Positions 31,825 through 42,834 of a stretch of DNA of 64,000 nt are shown here, piece after piece; position 1 is the first letter of the stretch; each line of letters starts with the position of its first letter. The notes beneath the pieces were generated by a model. The model was given only the letters and a program-made list of their open reading frames with translations. It ran no database searches and was not told where the DNA came from. The position numbers and the translations under genes were made by a program. The stretch spans positions 806,001 through 870,000 of the forward strand of contig JACCLO010000011.1 in NCBI GenBank assembly GCA_029448655.1. The letters are read 5' to 3'. The stretch comes from Wolfiporia cocos (Eukaryota; Basidiomycota; Agaricomycetes; Polyporales; Phaeolaceae).

Positions 31825-33078
31825 TAGTGATGTGCAAAGCACGGCTCAGCTCAAAGCCCGGGGCTTGGGCCCGGCTTTGAAGGGCTCAGGCTCAGCGGAA
31901 TGTCAAGCCGGGCCCTCCTTGATGGCTCAGGCCGGCTTGGGCCCGGCTCAGGCTCAGGCCGGGGCTTATGGCTAATCATGTAGGACCTCGAAATTATTGG
32001 CTTGTGCAGTTCAAATGACAGCACAACATATTAATGCTTATATGTCTACTATTTGTTGTTATTCTGATCTACAAGTGTTTTTGCAGCTGCTTATGATGTT
32101 GACCGAAAATGCAGATCTAGATCACAACCTAAGGCTCCAGCCATATAATGTATATACCATGTATACATGGTTTTTTATATATACTATATACATGTATTTA
32201 CACATGGCCGAGTATATTATATGGTATATGGTTGTTGTGAATGCATTCATATTAGACCTTCAAATTGTTGTTTTGAATATGTACTTGAGCTGGTTATGTG
32301 TCTTACAGATTGTATGGTGCAGTGGCAATATGAGATTTGGGCAATCTGGTGGCCACTGCACAATTGTTAAGCCATAATTCACACACTCTGCTTACCCTCT
32401 CATTTGGTGGAAGGTAAGACTAGATTTATGTTTATGCTATATATTATCCCACATAGTGATTGCATCATGCATTAAACTCATGCATAAAAGTTTCCCATCA
32501 TCTCGCACATTGTGCACAATTCCTAAGCCATTCCAGCTACTAGTGTGGCTGTTGAATACTGAACACCAATCTTCCTTGCATCAGCCAAGTGCTGATACCT
32601 ATGGCATGTTGTTGAAGGAGGAGACAATCTCCACAGCCATAAGGGCAAGGCAATGGCTATGTCAAGATGTCTGAAAAATCTACCATCTGAAAACCATGTA
32701 AACCATGTATATACCATATTTACTGATTTCCTGTACATGTATATTATATGGTTGGAGCCTTATCACAACCCCGATCACAACAGTAGTCACAATGTTCCAC
32801 ACCGTGTTAGCAGATCACAAGTCATTGTAATGGTCGTTGAGATCATATAAGGTGAATTGATGCAAAATCTTAAACCAAACGGCCCATTTTCGCTAATTCT
32901 AACAACACCACAGCTGCGCGCCTAAAGCCGCTGGCTCAGGGCTCGTCTATGGCCAGCTCATGATCCAAGCTGGGCCCTGAGCCGTCTTAAGCCACCCCCC
33001 CAGGCTTGGCCCAGCCCGGCTTAAGTTGGCTTGGCCAGGCCCAGCTCACAGCTTTGAGCCATGCTTTGCACATCACTA
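31825..33078. mobile_element. non-autonomous hAT, TAGTGATGTGCAAAGC family, copy 2
   Basis: Ends TAGTGATGTGCAAAGCACGG and ATGCTTTGCACATCACTA, perfect 8-bp TSD GCTGCCAA (31817-31824 and 33079-33086). It is longer than its sisters (1,254 bp) because another element (32130-32762) is nested in its core. Confidence 0.92.
32130..32762. mobile_element. TIR element with TAAGGCTCCA ends, 8-bp TSD
   Basis: Ends TAAGGCTCCAGCCATATAAT and ATTATATGGTTGGAGCCTTA, TSD TCACAACC (32122-32129 and 32763-32770). The sister hAT at 13583-14178 shows the matching empty site (GATCACAACCCCGATC). The 633-bp interior has no transposase. The 8-bp TSD suggests hAT or another 8-bp superfamily; the ends differ from all other families here. 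Confidence 0.85.
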
Positions 33079-33167
33079 GCTGCCAAACACCAGGATGTAG
33101 CTGTCCAATCCTTCAGATTCTTCCACCTTGCATCGCTGAATTCTCTATGTACAATAATTTAAAAATA

Positions 33168-33699
33168 CAGTTGAAGACCTCATAATGCATAATGATGGTG
33201 ACCGGATTTCTTTATGCATTATGAGGTCTTATGCAGTATCAAATTTGTCACAAGATGTCACATTCTGTGACCCAGTGTGACTCCGTAGAAATAACATAGC
33301 TATGTACCCCAGTATCTATATAGTATTACTTGTTTCATTGATGTGAGGTCAGCCTTGTAAAGATGAGCAGAGAATTTGCACAACTGCTGCAGCGTGAGCA
33401 CCGAGATGCCATCTGCTTCTGCAACCTGCAGCCTCGAGCAGTCGCTGTGTATCATGTGGACAAGCACTTAATGGTGAACTGTGACAGCAATAGGAGCTGC
33501 ACAAGCCAAAACTGGATTATTTGCTTGGATTTTGCACCATAATGCTCTCAAATAAGATATCTATTACTATATATGGCAGATCTACTAATGCATAATTGCC
33601 TGATTGCTGATGCATTATGTGATATGAGATTCCATGCATAAATCCCCGCAAACGAGGTCGGTGACTGGGTCAGGTCATGCATTATGAGGTCTTCAACTG
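33168..33699. mobile_element. Tc1/mariner-type MITE (TA target)
   Basis: A 23-bp TIR (CAGTTGAAGACCTCATAATG, then CAT) is exactly inverted at the right end. The element is flanked by TA on both sides (33166-33167 and 33700-33701). A partial extra copy of the terminal text (TGCATTATGAGGTCTT) lies inverted near 33213. The 532-bp interior is non-coding. TA flanks and CAGTTGA ends suggest the pogo/Tc1-mariner group. Confidence 0.8.
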
Positions 33700-33732
33700 T
33701 ATGTTGCTCTTGTATATTCTCACTACGACTCG

Positions 33733-34300
33733 TAGTAATGTGCCAGGCCTGGCCTGGCCCAGCCCAAAAGCCCTGGATTTGGCCTGGCTTTGGACAGCCC
33801 ACAACTTTCCAAAACCTCAGGCCGGGTCCCCACTGGCGGCTCATGGCTTGGCCCGGCCTGGGCCGGGGCTGAGCCGGGGCCTACCACTGCTAGGATAGTC
33901 ATAACTATAGCTTCAAAAGTTTAAAATATACCATTATCAACTGTTCGTTGGTGAAAAGAAACACTGAGGCCCACAGTTTATAGAAGGATTAATTGTCAAA
34001 ATAACCTTCCACCGGTGCGGCGTTCAGTAGCGCACCTGCCATATGGGGTATTGTATAGGCGCCCAGCGGTGCACGGCAGGCTTCAACGTTAAAGATTTAA
34101 GAGCCTTTTCTGTGGTTTAAAGGAAACAACACAGAGGCACTACATTGGATTTGAGCATATCACTACCATGTACAATCTTCAATTGTAATTGCTAGACATT
34201 GTATCTATTAGTATCTATTAGGGTCACCAGGCCAGGGTGCCATTGAGTGCTCAACGGCTTGGCCCGGCTCAGCCTGAGACACAAGCCGGGCCTGTCATGA
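33733..34300. mobile_element. decayed hAT, GGCCGGGCC family, right end missing
   Basis: Begins TAGTAATGTGCCAGGCC and follows the copy at 23421-24059 throughout, including the cores GGCGCCCA and CTAGACATTGTATC, but is diverged. It stops near GACACAAGCCGGGCC without the final terminal repeat. No TSD can be defined. Confidence 0.7.
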
Positions 34301-34367
34301 GCACGTCATGACCATGTGCCATAATAGCTTAAGTACTGAGACCCACTGATGCCAACAGAGTTGGCAT

Positions 34368-35366
34368 TGACACACGCTACAGCCTCAGACACACACCCAG
34401 GGGAATGTTACTTGCACAAAGGCACATTCTGGGTCCAGGGCATCTAAGGCTGAAGAGGCCAAGACAAGTCTGAGGTTCGCTCAAGACTGTTGGCCAAATA
34501 TATAGACTCTAGCTATTTGTACATATTGTGGTGTGTGGACTGTAAGGCCGTTGATGCAGGTATACGATTGGTTTAGCTATGGGGCCAGTAATGGCATCGG
34601 AGCATGGCCTATGCAAGATGTCCATGGTGATGTAGCGGATCAATGGCCCAGATCAGTGGTTCTCGTTGATCGGGGGTTCACTGGTAATGGTGGGGTTCTA
34701 AGTCCGTTGATCAGGTTCCTAGTGTGATCGGGGCCGATGCCGGTAATGGTGGGGTTAGTGGTCCGTGATCGGTGACATAGCTAGTGATTGTGGACTGGCC
34801 AGTAATGGCCTTGGGTGATTGAGCGTGATCGGCTGCAATCGGTGGCAGCGCTCCCTGTTGCTGGTAGGGTTCTCAGTTGTACAGGGCATTGTTCACTGGG
34901 TTTAGAGCCTCTGTAGGCTATGGTTTGTATTGTACATAGTCCGTGCCAGTAATGGCATGTAGCTCGTGGTCTTGCAGTGACTGTATAGCCGGTAATGGCC
35001 GTAGTTCATGGAGATGGGAGGCATAGGGTTGGTTGGTTGGGTGGACATGGTCCTAGCTGTGAGTCTGTGTGATTGTGGTATGTTTTGGGCATTCCATGCA
35101 GGTAGCAGTTGGTTGGTTGGGTTAGGTGCTACTGGGCTCATGGTGCGCTGCCTATGTCACGTGACTTGTTGGCTTTGTGGTACTGGACTGGATGTGTGGT
35201 CTGGGACTAGGGTTCTGGATGTGGCTGGTGATGCCGGTAGCTAGTGCCTGGGATGGTTTGTATGTAGGGCTTGGATCTAGCTGAGGCATTGGGTTTCCAG
35301 CCTTTGGGGTGCTCTCAATGATTGGAAAAGGTACTGTGCCTAAAGACTTGAAATTGGCATGTGACA
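34368..35366 (-). repeat. LTR-like copy 1 of an old Gypsy-related family
   Basis: Read on the minus strand it begins TGTCACATGCC and ends GCGTGTGTCA. Its text at about 34435-34530 (GAAGAGGCCAAGACAAGTCT, then TATATAGACT and TTTGTACAT) is related to the LTR of the intact Gypsy at 53930. The 999-bp sequence contains six CCRGTAATGG-type motifs. No TSD was found. Confidence 0.6.
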
Positions 35367-35492
35367 ATTTTATTGTCACAGTAGATTAATCTGCCACAGT
35401 TAGCAGATTAATCAGCATGAAAACATAGCTCGCAACTGCCATTTCTTAAGTGAAGGGCAGTTGGCAAATTAAGATAAATGACTGAAACTCTA
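35367..35492. repeat. truncated arm of a tRNA-containing foldback element
   Basis: Matches the right arm of the foldback elements from ATTTTATTGTCACAG to GACTGAAACTCTA, without the tRNA-like head. It sits between the two LTR-like copies. Confidence 0.65.
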
Positions 35493-36439
35493 TGACACAC
35501 ACCTGGGGGAAGGGGGCTCACTCAAAGCCGCCTTCCTGGTCTGGGGCATCTAAGGCTGAAGAGGGCAAGACAAGTCTGAGGTTCACTCAAGACTGTCAGC
35601 CCATTATATAGACTGTACTGTTTGTACATGTTATGGTGCACAGCCCGTAGGGCATCAGTGCTGACCTAATACTCTAAGTGCTACGTGGCCTGTAATGGCA
35701 TCGGGGCATGGGTATGGCTAAGGGAGTGCTGGATGTCCATGGTGATGTAGTGGGTTCATCGCAGATCGGTGGTTCTCGTTGATTGGGGTTCACCGGTAAT
35801 GGTGGGGTTCTAAGTCCGTGATTGGGATTCTAGCGTAGATTGGGGCTGGTGCCAGTAATGGCGGGGTTAATGGACCGTGATCGGTGATGTAGCTAGTGAT
35901 CGTGGACTGGACAGTAATGGCCTTGGGTGACGTAGGGTGATCGAGTGTGATCGGCTGCGATTGGTGATGTTGTGGGTGCTGCCTGTGGTCGGTGTTCCTC
36001 GTAGGCTAGGGATCTGTGGAGTTTGAGGCCATCTGTAGGCCGTTGTCCATATCATACATAGTCCGTGCCCATAATGGTGTATAGTCTGTGGTCTGTAATG
36101 ACCATGTAGCCAGTAATGGCTGTGGTTCATGGAGATGGGAGGCATTAGTCTGGTTGGTTGGGTGGAGGTGTGTTAGTAGTCCTAGCCAGGAGTCTTGGAT
36201 GACCATGCTGGGTTCATCAAGCTGTGATGTGGTGGTGAGCTATTGAGCGATGGGTGTCTGGTAGCTGGGTTTGGTGTGCCACCTGGCTCATGGTGCTCTT
36301 GCTGTGCTTGTGAGGGACTTCAGTCAATTATCTTAATCTGCCAACTGCCCTTCGCTTAAGAAATCGCAGTTGCGAGCTAGGTTTGCACGCAGATTAATCT
36401 GCTAACTGCGGCAGATTAATCTACTGTGACAATAAAATG

Positions 36440-36525
36440 GCACATCCCGGATTCGAACCAAGGACCTTAGCGCAGATGAGAATAACAGCATCGCAGGGTA
36501 ATTAGCCAACTGAGCCATTGCAGCA
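36440..36525 (-). other. tRNA-like segment, left arm of foldback copy 2
   Basis: B box GGTTCGAATCC and A-box-like GGCTCAGTTGG on the minus strand, as in copy 1. Confidence 0.6.
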
Positions 36526-36811
36526 ACAGGTACGATTGACTAATTAAAATATATATAACGCAAATTTTACACACAATTTTCGCAAATCATCAAGGCAACT
36601 AACTGCTACAACAAGCATACAGAAATCAATGATAGTGGTAGCTTGATTTACCATGCTTGACCTGGAGCAACTCACCATGGGAAAGCTGAATACACTGGAA
36701 TCACAGGTCTTTAGAGGCAGATTCATTTGTATTTGTGTTATGGAAGATGTTAAACTGCGAAAATGAAGTTTACAAAATACTCTATATATTGCTTAAAATG
36801 GGGGCAACACC

Positions 36812-36901
36812 TGTCACACTGTAGCTCAGTTGGCTAATTACCCTGCGATGCTGTTATTCTCATCTGCGCTAAGGTCCTTGGTTCGAATCCGGGATGTGCC
36901 A
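36812..36901 (+). other. tRNA-like segment, right arm of foldback copy 2
   Basis: TAGCTCAGTTGG near 36822 and GGTTCGAATCC near 36880. This is the best-preserved of the tRNA-like heads, but the acceptor-stem halves do not pair well. Confidence 0.65.
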
Positions 36902-37210
36902 TTTTATTGTCACAGTAGATTAATCTGCCGCAGTTAGCAGATTAATCTGCGTGCAAACCTAGCTCGCAACTGCGATTTCTTAAGCGAAGGGCAGTTGGCA
37001 GATTAAGATAATTGACTGAAACTCTACTGCTTGTATGGCTTCACAACTGGGCCCTGGACTGTATGGACTGGGACTAGGGTTCTGGGCATGGCTGGTGATG
37101 CTGGTGACTAGTGCCCGTAATGGTTTGTATGTAGGGCTTGGGTCTAGTTGAGGCATCAGGCCCAGTGAAAGTCCCACATATCCTTAAGATACCTGTAAAT
37201 ACCAGAAATA

Positions 37211-37880
37211 TCAAATCATACTATTGAGATACCAATTTTCACCACAATGATATTGAAAGCTAAATGCCAAGAGTACAAGTGGTCTGATGACTGATGCCAA
37301 GACTTTCGTCATACCCATACATACTAGTTTATATCGATTAACAGTCGTGTCTGAGCATTTTTCGAGCAGACGTCCAATCGTAATCGCAAAACCGCAAGCC
37401 GACATCAAGTCTCTTGTGGGCAGTTTGGACTTCGACTTCGTCGCAAGCAGCAAGTCCAAGTGCTCATGTGAGCTGGTCATTCAATTGCGTCATAGTACAA
37501 GCGAGCCATCCGTCTATTTTTCTTATGTCTGCCTCGTACTTCCACCATTTCCCCAGGTTCAGTGAGTCTATGCATGCCCAGCACTTGTCTCTGATAACTT
37601 CCATCTGTGTATACAGACTGCAGAGGTGCGTACTTCCCTATTCTTGCGTTGCATCCCAAGATGATGCTTCTCCTTTATCCACTTCGCTGCATGCTATGCT
37701 GACGATGGCGAGTGCATTCAACTCGCTCGACGAGCAGAGTCATGAGTGCGATGTGCCCTGATGCTGGAGAAGAACACTGATGTACGGCATGCGCAAGGAT
37801 CGCAACAGCGTACTTGCTAACGTTGACCGTCTTCCAGCCATTTTTCGAGTGCGCGTGTGACTTCTTTGGTTGCAAGGTGC
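37211..37880 (-). pseudogene. 3' part of an unidentified gene split by the 6-kb LTR element
   Basis: On the minus strand the reading that enters at 37880 continues the exon from 43931-44201 as LATKEVTRALEKWLEDG. A probable intron (GTTAGC...CTCCAG) and further coding-like pieces follow. The clearest is MEVIRDKCWACIDSLNLGKW, continuing as YEADIRKIDGWLACTMTQLN (about 37603-37490), a TGA (likely from CGA) and CDEVEVQTAHKRLDVGLRF. The helical, Trp-containing pattern loosely recalls adaptor or HeLo-like N-terminal domains of mushroom proteins, but that is a weak guess. Stops and frame changes show decay. Confidence 0.5.
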
Positions 37881-38976
37881 TGTCACAGATTTATCTGGGG
37901 CTTACAGCATTTTTCCTACGATTATAGCAATTTACCTGGGATTTATACGTCTAACTACAAGTTATCTACGGGTTAACTCCCATTGCCACCACGACAAGCT
38001 CTTAACTGGGCTCGTCAACCACATGACCAGCTTACATAACGCTACGGCACCTTCCGGTCCAATAGCATAGTATAGCTACGTCATACAGGTCTCGCCCGTC
38101 AGAGCAAGACCAGCTACGTCATAGATCCTAGATCATAATGATAGGCCGAGCGCGGCACGCTCGCATAATAATGTCCACAAGTACAAACAGTGCCTCGCGG
38201 CCTTGTACTATTGGGTCGGCCTTCCCGGCTTCCCATCGCCATAAGATCCTAGATCACAATGGCACCTCAGGCGCGCCACGCCTTCGCATAATAATGGCAA
38301 CACGGCCAAATAGCACTATATTAGCACCAAGGCAATATCGCTATAGGCTACGGCCTTCTCGGCCTCTCACGGACTCGGCGTTCTCCAAGTCCCGGGCTTC
38401 TGCCATCACGGCGTTGCCCAAACACCGGTCCTCGCCTCACGGCTAAGACCACCATATGTTCCGGTAACCTTCCGGTCCGGACATATCACATGCTACGGTG
38501 CCTGATGGCCCAATAGCATTACGACCTCGGCGTTCCGCCTTGGTCAGCACACGATGACCGGCCAATCGCCATTATACCTCACGGTATCCGGCAACCGGCA
38601 TCCCTTATACCCGGGCTGCGCCCGTCTTCACATGTCCATCTAACGATGAGACCACACACTCTCTATTTTACCATTGGCCCGGCCATTACCGGCGGGCCAC
38701 GGCCTTTGTAGAGTAGCCATATCACTTGGTCGCCCTTATGGCAACCAAGCCCACACTCCTTATCGGGCATGCACTATACAGTAGCACATGACCCGTTAAA
38801 TATGTGTATATAAGTAGGGCCTTGACGGCCTATAACTTTAGTTCTATTCTTCTCGGCGTGCGCCGTAGAAGAACTTTCCACCTACTACCGTGCCTGATAA
38901 CCTCTACCTCACCTCGTCGCCTTAGTTCAATCGCAAGGATACTGGCGTGGTGAGTCCCACAGAGCCATCTGTGTCA
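37881..38976 (+). repeat. 5' LTR of the large non-coding element
   Basis: Begins TGTCACAGAT and ends ATCTGTGTCA. It contains TATATAAG near 38814, probably the promoter, and several short repeats of GATCCTAGATCA. The interior begins TAAGAATAG. Confidence 0.92.
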
Positions 38977-41900
38977 TAAGAATAGAACTACCTACCCCCC
39001 TGCGCCTCCTTAACTGGTGGCGCCTGGGTTTTTCCTCCTACAGGTGTCTGAGATAGCGCAGGGGCCGCTACTCTCCTGCAAAAGGGGATGTATGCTCCGT
39101 GGTTGCGGATTGGGATACATCGGCGGCGGGCTTAGCGGCCTGCTGCCACCCAGTGGGGCGCTGCTTGCCTAATCAGCAGCATGCGTCCTGCGAACCCGGA
39201 CTCCAGGGTTAAGGAGAGGCGCCGGCTTCCTGACAAGGTTGCTGGTGCCAGCGGTTGAGACCCGCCTATTGGGAAAAGGGGACCGTCTGCCTGTGTGCGC
39301 GCAGCCCCCTGTCTTGGCAAGCCCTGTTCAGGGCCCCAACACTACCAGTAGGATCCCCATAGGGATATGCGCTTCGGCGTATTCCCTTAGTTGGGTGTGG
39401 GAATCTTCCAAAGCCGCCCCCCAGGCGTAAGGGGCCCGCTTGGGATCTCCTTTGGGGAATCCAAGTGGTGAGGCGGTGAGACTCGCAAGGTCAAACCGGC
39501 CGAGGTCACTCGCGGTAGCCAATAGCGTAAGTCCTACGGGCAGCTCGGCGTGCGAGCCTGGGTTAAACGGATTTGGGGCCCCGTTGGAAGAGGATCGCGT
39601 AGCCCACCATCTTTGATGTGTGGAGCGCTGATCTCTCGCGATCTTTGATCGACAATGGTTTTTTAGCCCTGATGTGACACCCAGGTGGCTATAGATGGCA
39701 AGCCTTACCACTAAAGCGTGGACCGGTCGCGGTGTAATACTGCGACCACTTTCCAGCTCATCTCCGCGAGGAAATGGGCTGTGTATCCTATTCCCAACCA
39801 TGTGACCCAGCCTGTCAAGCGCTGGCAGTCACCGACTCTCTTTCTAGAAGGAAGTCGCGCGCTTCGATGAAGACACCTGTCGGCTAAATTCCGCGCGGCG
39901 TCCTGACAAGGGCGCCCCTAACCATGCCCCCGTTCTTCTTGTGTTAGACATGACCACTCAGCGTTGATCGCTGATGACGAGCTCTCTTTCAGGTACCCTG
40001 GTATCCCAGTCCATAAGTAGATAAATATGTAGTTTTAGTGGCGGCTCCTAGTAAATAGCAATACTTGTATTAGCTTAGAAACCGTCCAATAGCATCTGTA
40101 TTCGCCTCTGGAAATCCTGCGTCACCTGCTGGTTCCCAGGTTATCTAGCCTGGTTAAGGTCGCTTATGTACATATAAAGCAACCTTTTACGTCTTAGGTA
40201 CAATAAGTCAATCGAAAAACGATACTAGTACCTTACTCGACGTAGGATCGCGTACGCTTGGCAAATATATGCTTACAACTATTATTACTATGGGAATGCC
40301 TAAGTACCAAGTCGATTAGGATTCACATAATCCGTCGGCGCCCGTTTGACTTCGGTCTTCGCTCCTGAAAAGGGGATTCGGGTTATTTGAGCATCTGTCA
40401 TTTGGTCACATGTCATAAGAACCTTTGAACGGGGGCACCCCTTTCGGTAATGGAATTCCTGACAAGGAAATTACCATCCGTTTGGGAAGAGACGTCTGAC
40501 AAGCGTCTATAAATAATTGGGTACAGCGCTGTTTCCACCAGCCACCCATGTACAAACAGATCGCAACAAGATTACTTCATTGAATCTTGCAATCTGGGTT
40601 AGAGGAAAGGAAAACAAGGGACACACGCTATTGATACGCGTTCCCTTGAAGTGTAGCGGAGGCCGCAAGGCTTCTAGAATCACACTTCATTCGGCATTCT
40701 CGCACAATCGCCGAATCTACACCGGTTTCCACACCGGTTCCCCCCTGTATTGAAATCGACAATTTCGCACGCCACTCGCAAAATTCGTCACGAGGCTCGC
40801 TACCTCATTTATGATTTCACTTCGATTCAACTTTTCTCTGTGGGGAGAATAACCGAATTCGAAAAATACACCTTAGCAATTCAATGCGATCGTCCGCAAA
40901 AAGGTCTCGAAGAAGCACTCGAAAACTTCCAGAGATAACAAGGGAGCCCCCCTTATTAGGACAATCAAGCCGATTTGGCAATCGGTTATCATTTATTTGC
41001 TTGGTTTACGGAAACCTGCGTCGTCGAGACACGCAATAAATAAATCCGGATCTGTATCCTTACGACAAGAAAGGATTACATCTCGTCACTACATCGAATA
41101 TGGGCCTGGAAAACCCTTCGATTCCGACAAACTAGGGCCTGGAAACCTTAGTATAAAAATCTGGTCGCATATGCGAGCGACTACTGGATACAGCCGTATA
41201 TGGATATACGTCAAGAATACCTTCGGCCCACATCCACCCACCCTTATCTGGGTATAGAGGCGGTTTAACCTCTTTAAAAACCAAAACCATCTGGATAGGT
41301 TCGATCGGGAGATCAAACGTGAAAGAGGGGGTGGAAACCCTAATTTCGCACCTAGGACCTTAACAAGTCCACTATCCCACGCTTACAAATGTACCTTACG
41401 GTCATTAAAGCAACAAACGACATGCACTAAGAGGCCTGATTACCCTCATTCATGCTCGTACTGTCCTATTCGTATATGGACGACAACCCTGTAATAGGAA
41501 TATAGTAACTATCCATCCAATAGCGAAATATATCCTTCCCCACGATCATCCCAGTTCCCACGCTTACAATGTCATACTCAATCGAAGAACGACTTTAACG
41601 ACATACAAGCACATTGGAAACTACCGTCATCGCCACCACGTGACTTTAGCCCTTACGGGATATACCTTTACGAGACAACTCCTGACAAGGATGTATGTTC
41701 TCACGGTTACCCAATAAGGCCTCACTACGGCAACGACATTACAGTCTAGGGAATACAATCATAAGCATTGACCATAATGCACAATGATTAGTACCTATAC
41801 TATGGGGTTTTACACGAGAAGCCTACTCGTTAATAAATAGTGCATACAACCACGAAGGCACAGCTTCATCCCGGAACTTACGACTCCGAAGAGATCGCTA

Positions 41901-42555
41901 CTTTGAAGCAATCTAACTAGGGGACACAACCCCTGTAACAAATGGGCATTGACAAATGTCTCACGCTTAGTACTTGCGATACTAGGGAGGCGACGCCTCA
42001 TAAACGTTCATAAGGCGACGTCCTTTAATAACCGTTCAACCGCATAAGTCGTACAAAGTAGGATTACCCCTGTACAAGCACAAAGCCTAAGACACCCGCC
42101 ACGCAAATGAAGGAACTTGCAATCCCTTTCACTGCTAGGCAATAGACGTCGAAAAAGCACCGCTATGCTACATTCAATGGGTACTACGCATAAGCAACAT
42201 ATCCGCCAAAGGGCTCGAAGAGACACTAGAAAATCTCCAGAGCTAACAGTGAAGCCCTCACTCTAAGGAATATCGCACAATGCTATCCGAAAACTGTACA
42301 ACGACACAATGCACCCTCTAATACGCCTGGCAAGCTATTGGAGCACAGATTACTAGTAGACTCAAAGGCACTATATGATGAACATTTCCATATCGCCTTC
42401 TACTACGAGTAACGTCATAAGCAAAAGCAACAATCCGCACAAGGTCGCGAAAAGGCACTTGAACACCTTCAGCGATAACAGGAGAGTCCCTCCTTCCAGG
42501 ATCCGCGTGCACAATGACAATACACTCTAGTAACACGACTACAATTCCCTAACAA

Positions 42556-42764
42556 CGGCATTTGACCTTTCGGTCATCACGCGTTGATAATCGCTAGTAA
42601 CGGCATTTAGCACTTCGCTATCACGCGTTACAAATCAATAAGGAATAAAATCGCCTTCCACGCTCAGGCTCCATCCACAAGTCCTGAAACTCCCATTTAT
42701 CCCTGTTCAATTGACAAATTGAAGCAGCACCATAACGGCATTTGACACATCGTCATCACGCGTT
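42556..42764 (+). repeat. three covarying hairpin repeats
   Basis: Copies at 42556-42585, 42601-42629 and 42736-42764 share CGGCATT before and TCACGCGTT after a short hairpin. The stems are TGACC/GGTCA, TAGC/GCTA and TGAC/GTCA. Two stem positions change together and keep pairing. Confidence 0.7.
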
Positions 42765-42834
42765 ATACCGCTCTTGGGACGTACATAATGAGGAATAGTT
42801 TCATCAGGGACGATGAAACCTAAAGCGGGGGTAA

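Larger units (their letters stand above)
28499..33140. repeat. foldback repeat split by two hATs
   Basis: The left arm (about 28510-28610) runs from GGACAGCTAC through a hairpin CAGCTTCTCGAAGCTG and GATGTGACCATGATGAT. The right arm, inverted, is at 31751-31824 plus 33087-33120. With both insertions removed the unit is about 280-300 bp, palindromic, with a central stem (CAGACCTATA / TATAGGTCTG). It looks like a small MITE. No TSD was found. Confidence 0.55.
36312..37027. mobile_element. tRNA-containing foldback element, copy 2 (inverted)
   Basis: Starts GAGGGACTTCAGTCAATT and ends AATTGACTGAAACTCTAC, that is, copy 1 in reverse. The 7-bp TSD is TGCTTGT (36305-36311 and 37028-37034). The middle segment is also the reverse complement of the middle of copy 1, so the whole 0.7-kb foldback is the mobile unit. 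tRNA-like heads with outward boxes lie at about 36440-36525 (minus) and 36812-36901 (plus). Confidence 0.82.
35493..37165 (-). repeat. LTR-like copy 2, split by a foldback element
   Basis: Starts TGACACACACC on the plus strand and parallels copy 1 (GAAGAGGGCAAGACAAGTCT and further GTAATGG motifs). The foldback element at 36312-37027 interrupts it. Homology to copy 1 ends near 37165, so the outer end is missing. Confidence 0.55.

Noticed and set aside
36812..36901. tRNA gene call for the GGTTCGAATCC segments
   Set aside because: A and B boxes are present but acceptor and D-stem pairing is poor, and copies lie within a mobile element; called tRNA-like only.
39328..39801. 157-residue minus-strand frame inside the large non-coding LTR element
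   Set aside because: It overlaps no conserved motif, and adjacent short frames on the other strand are equally open; no gag or pol similarity.
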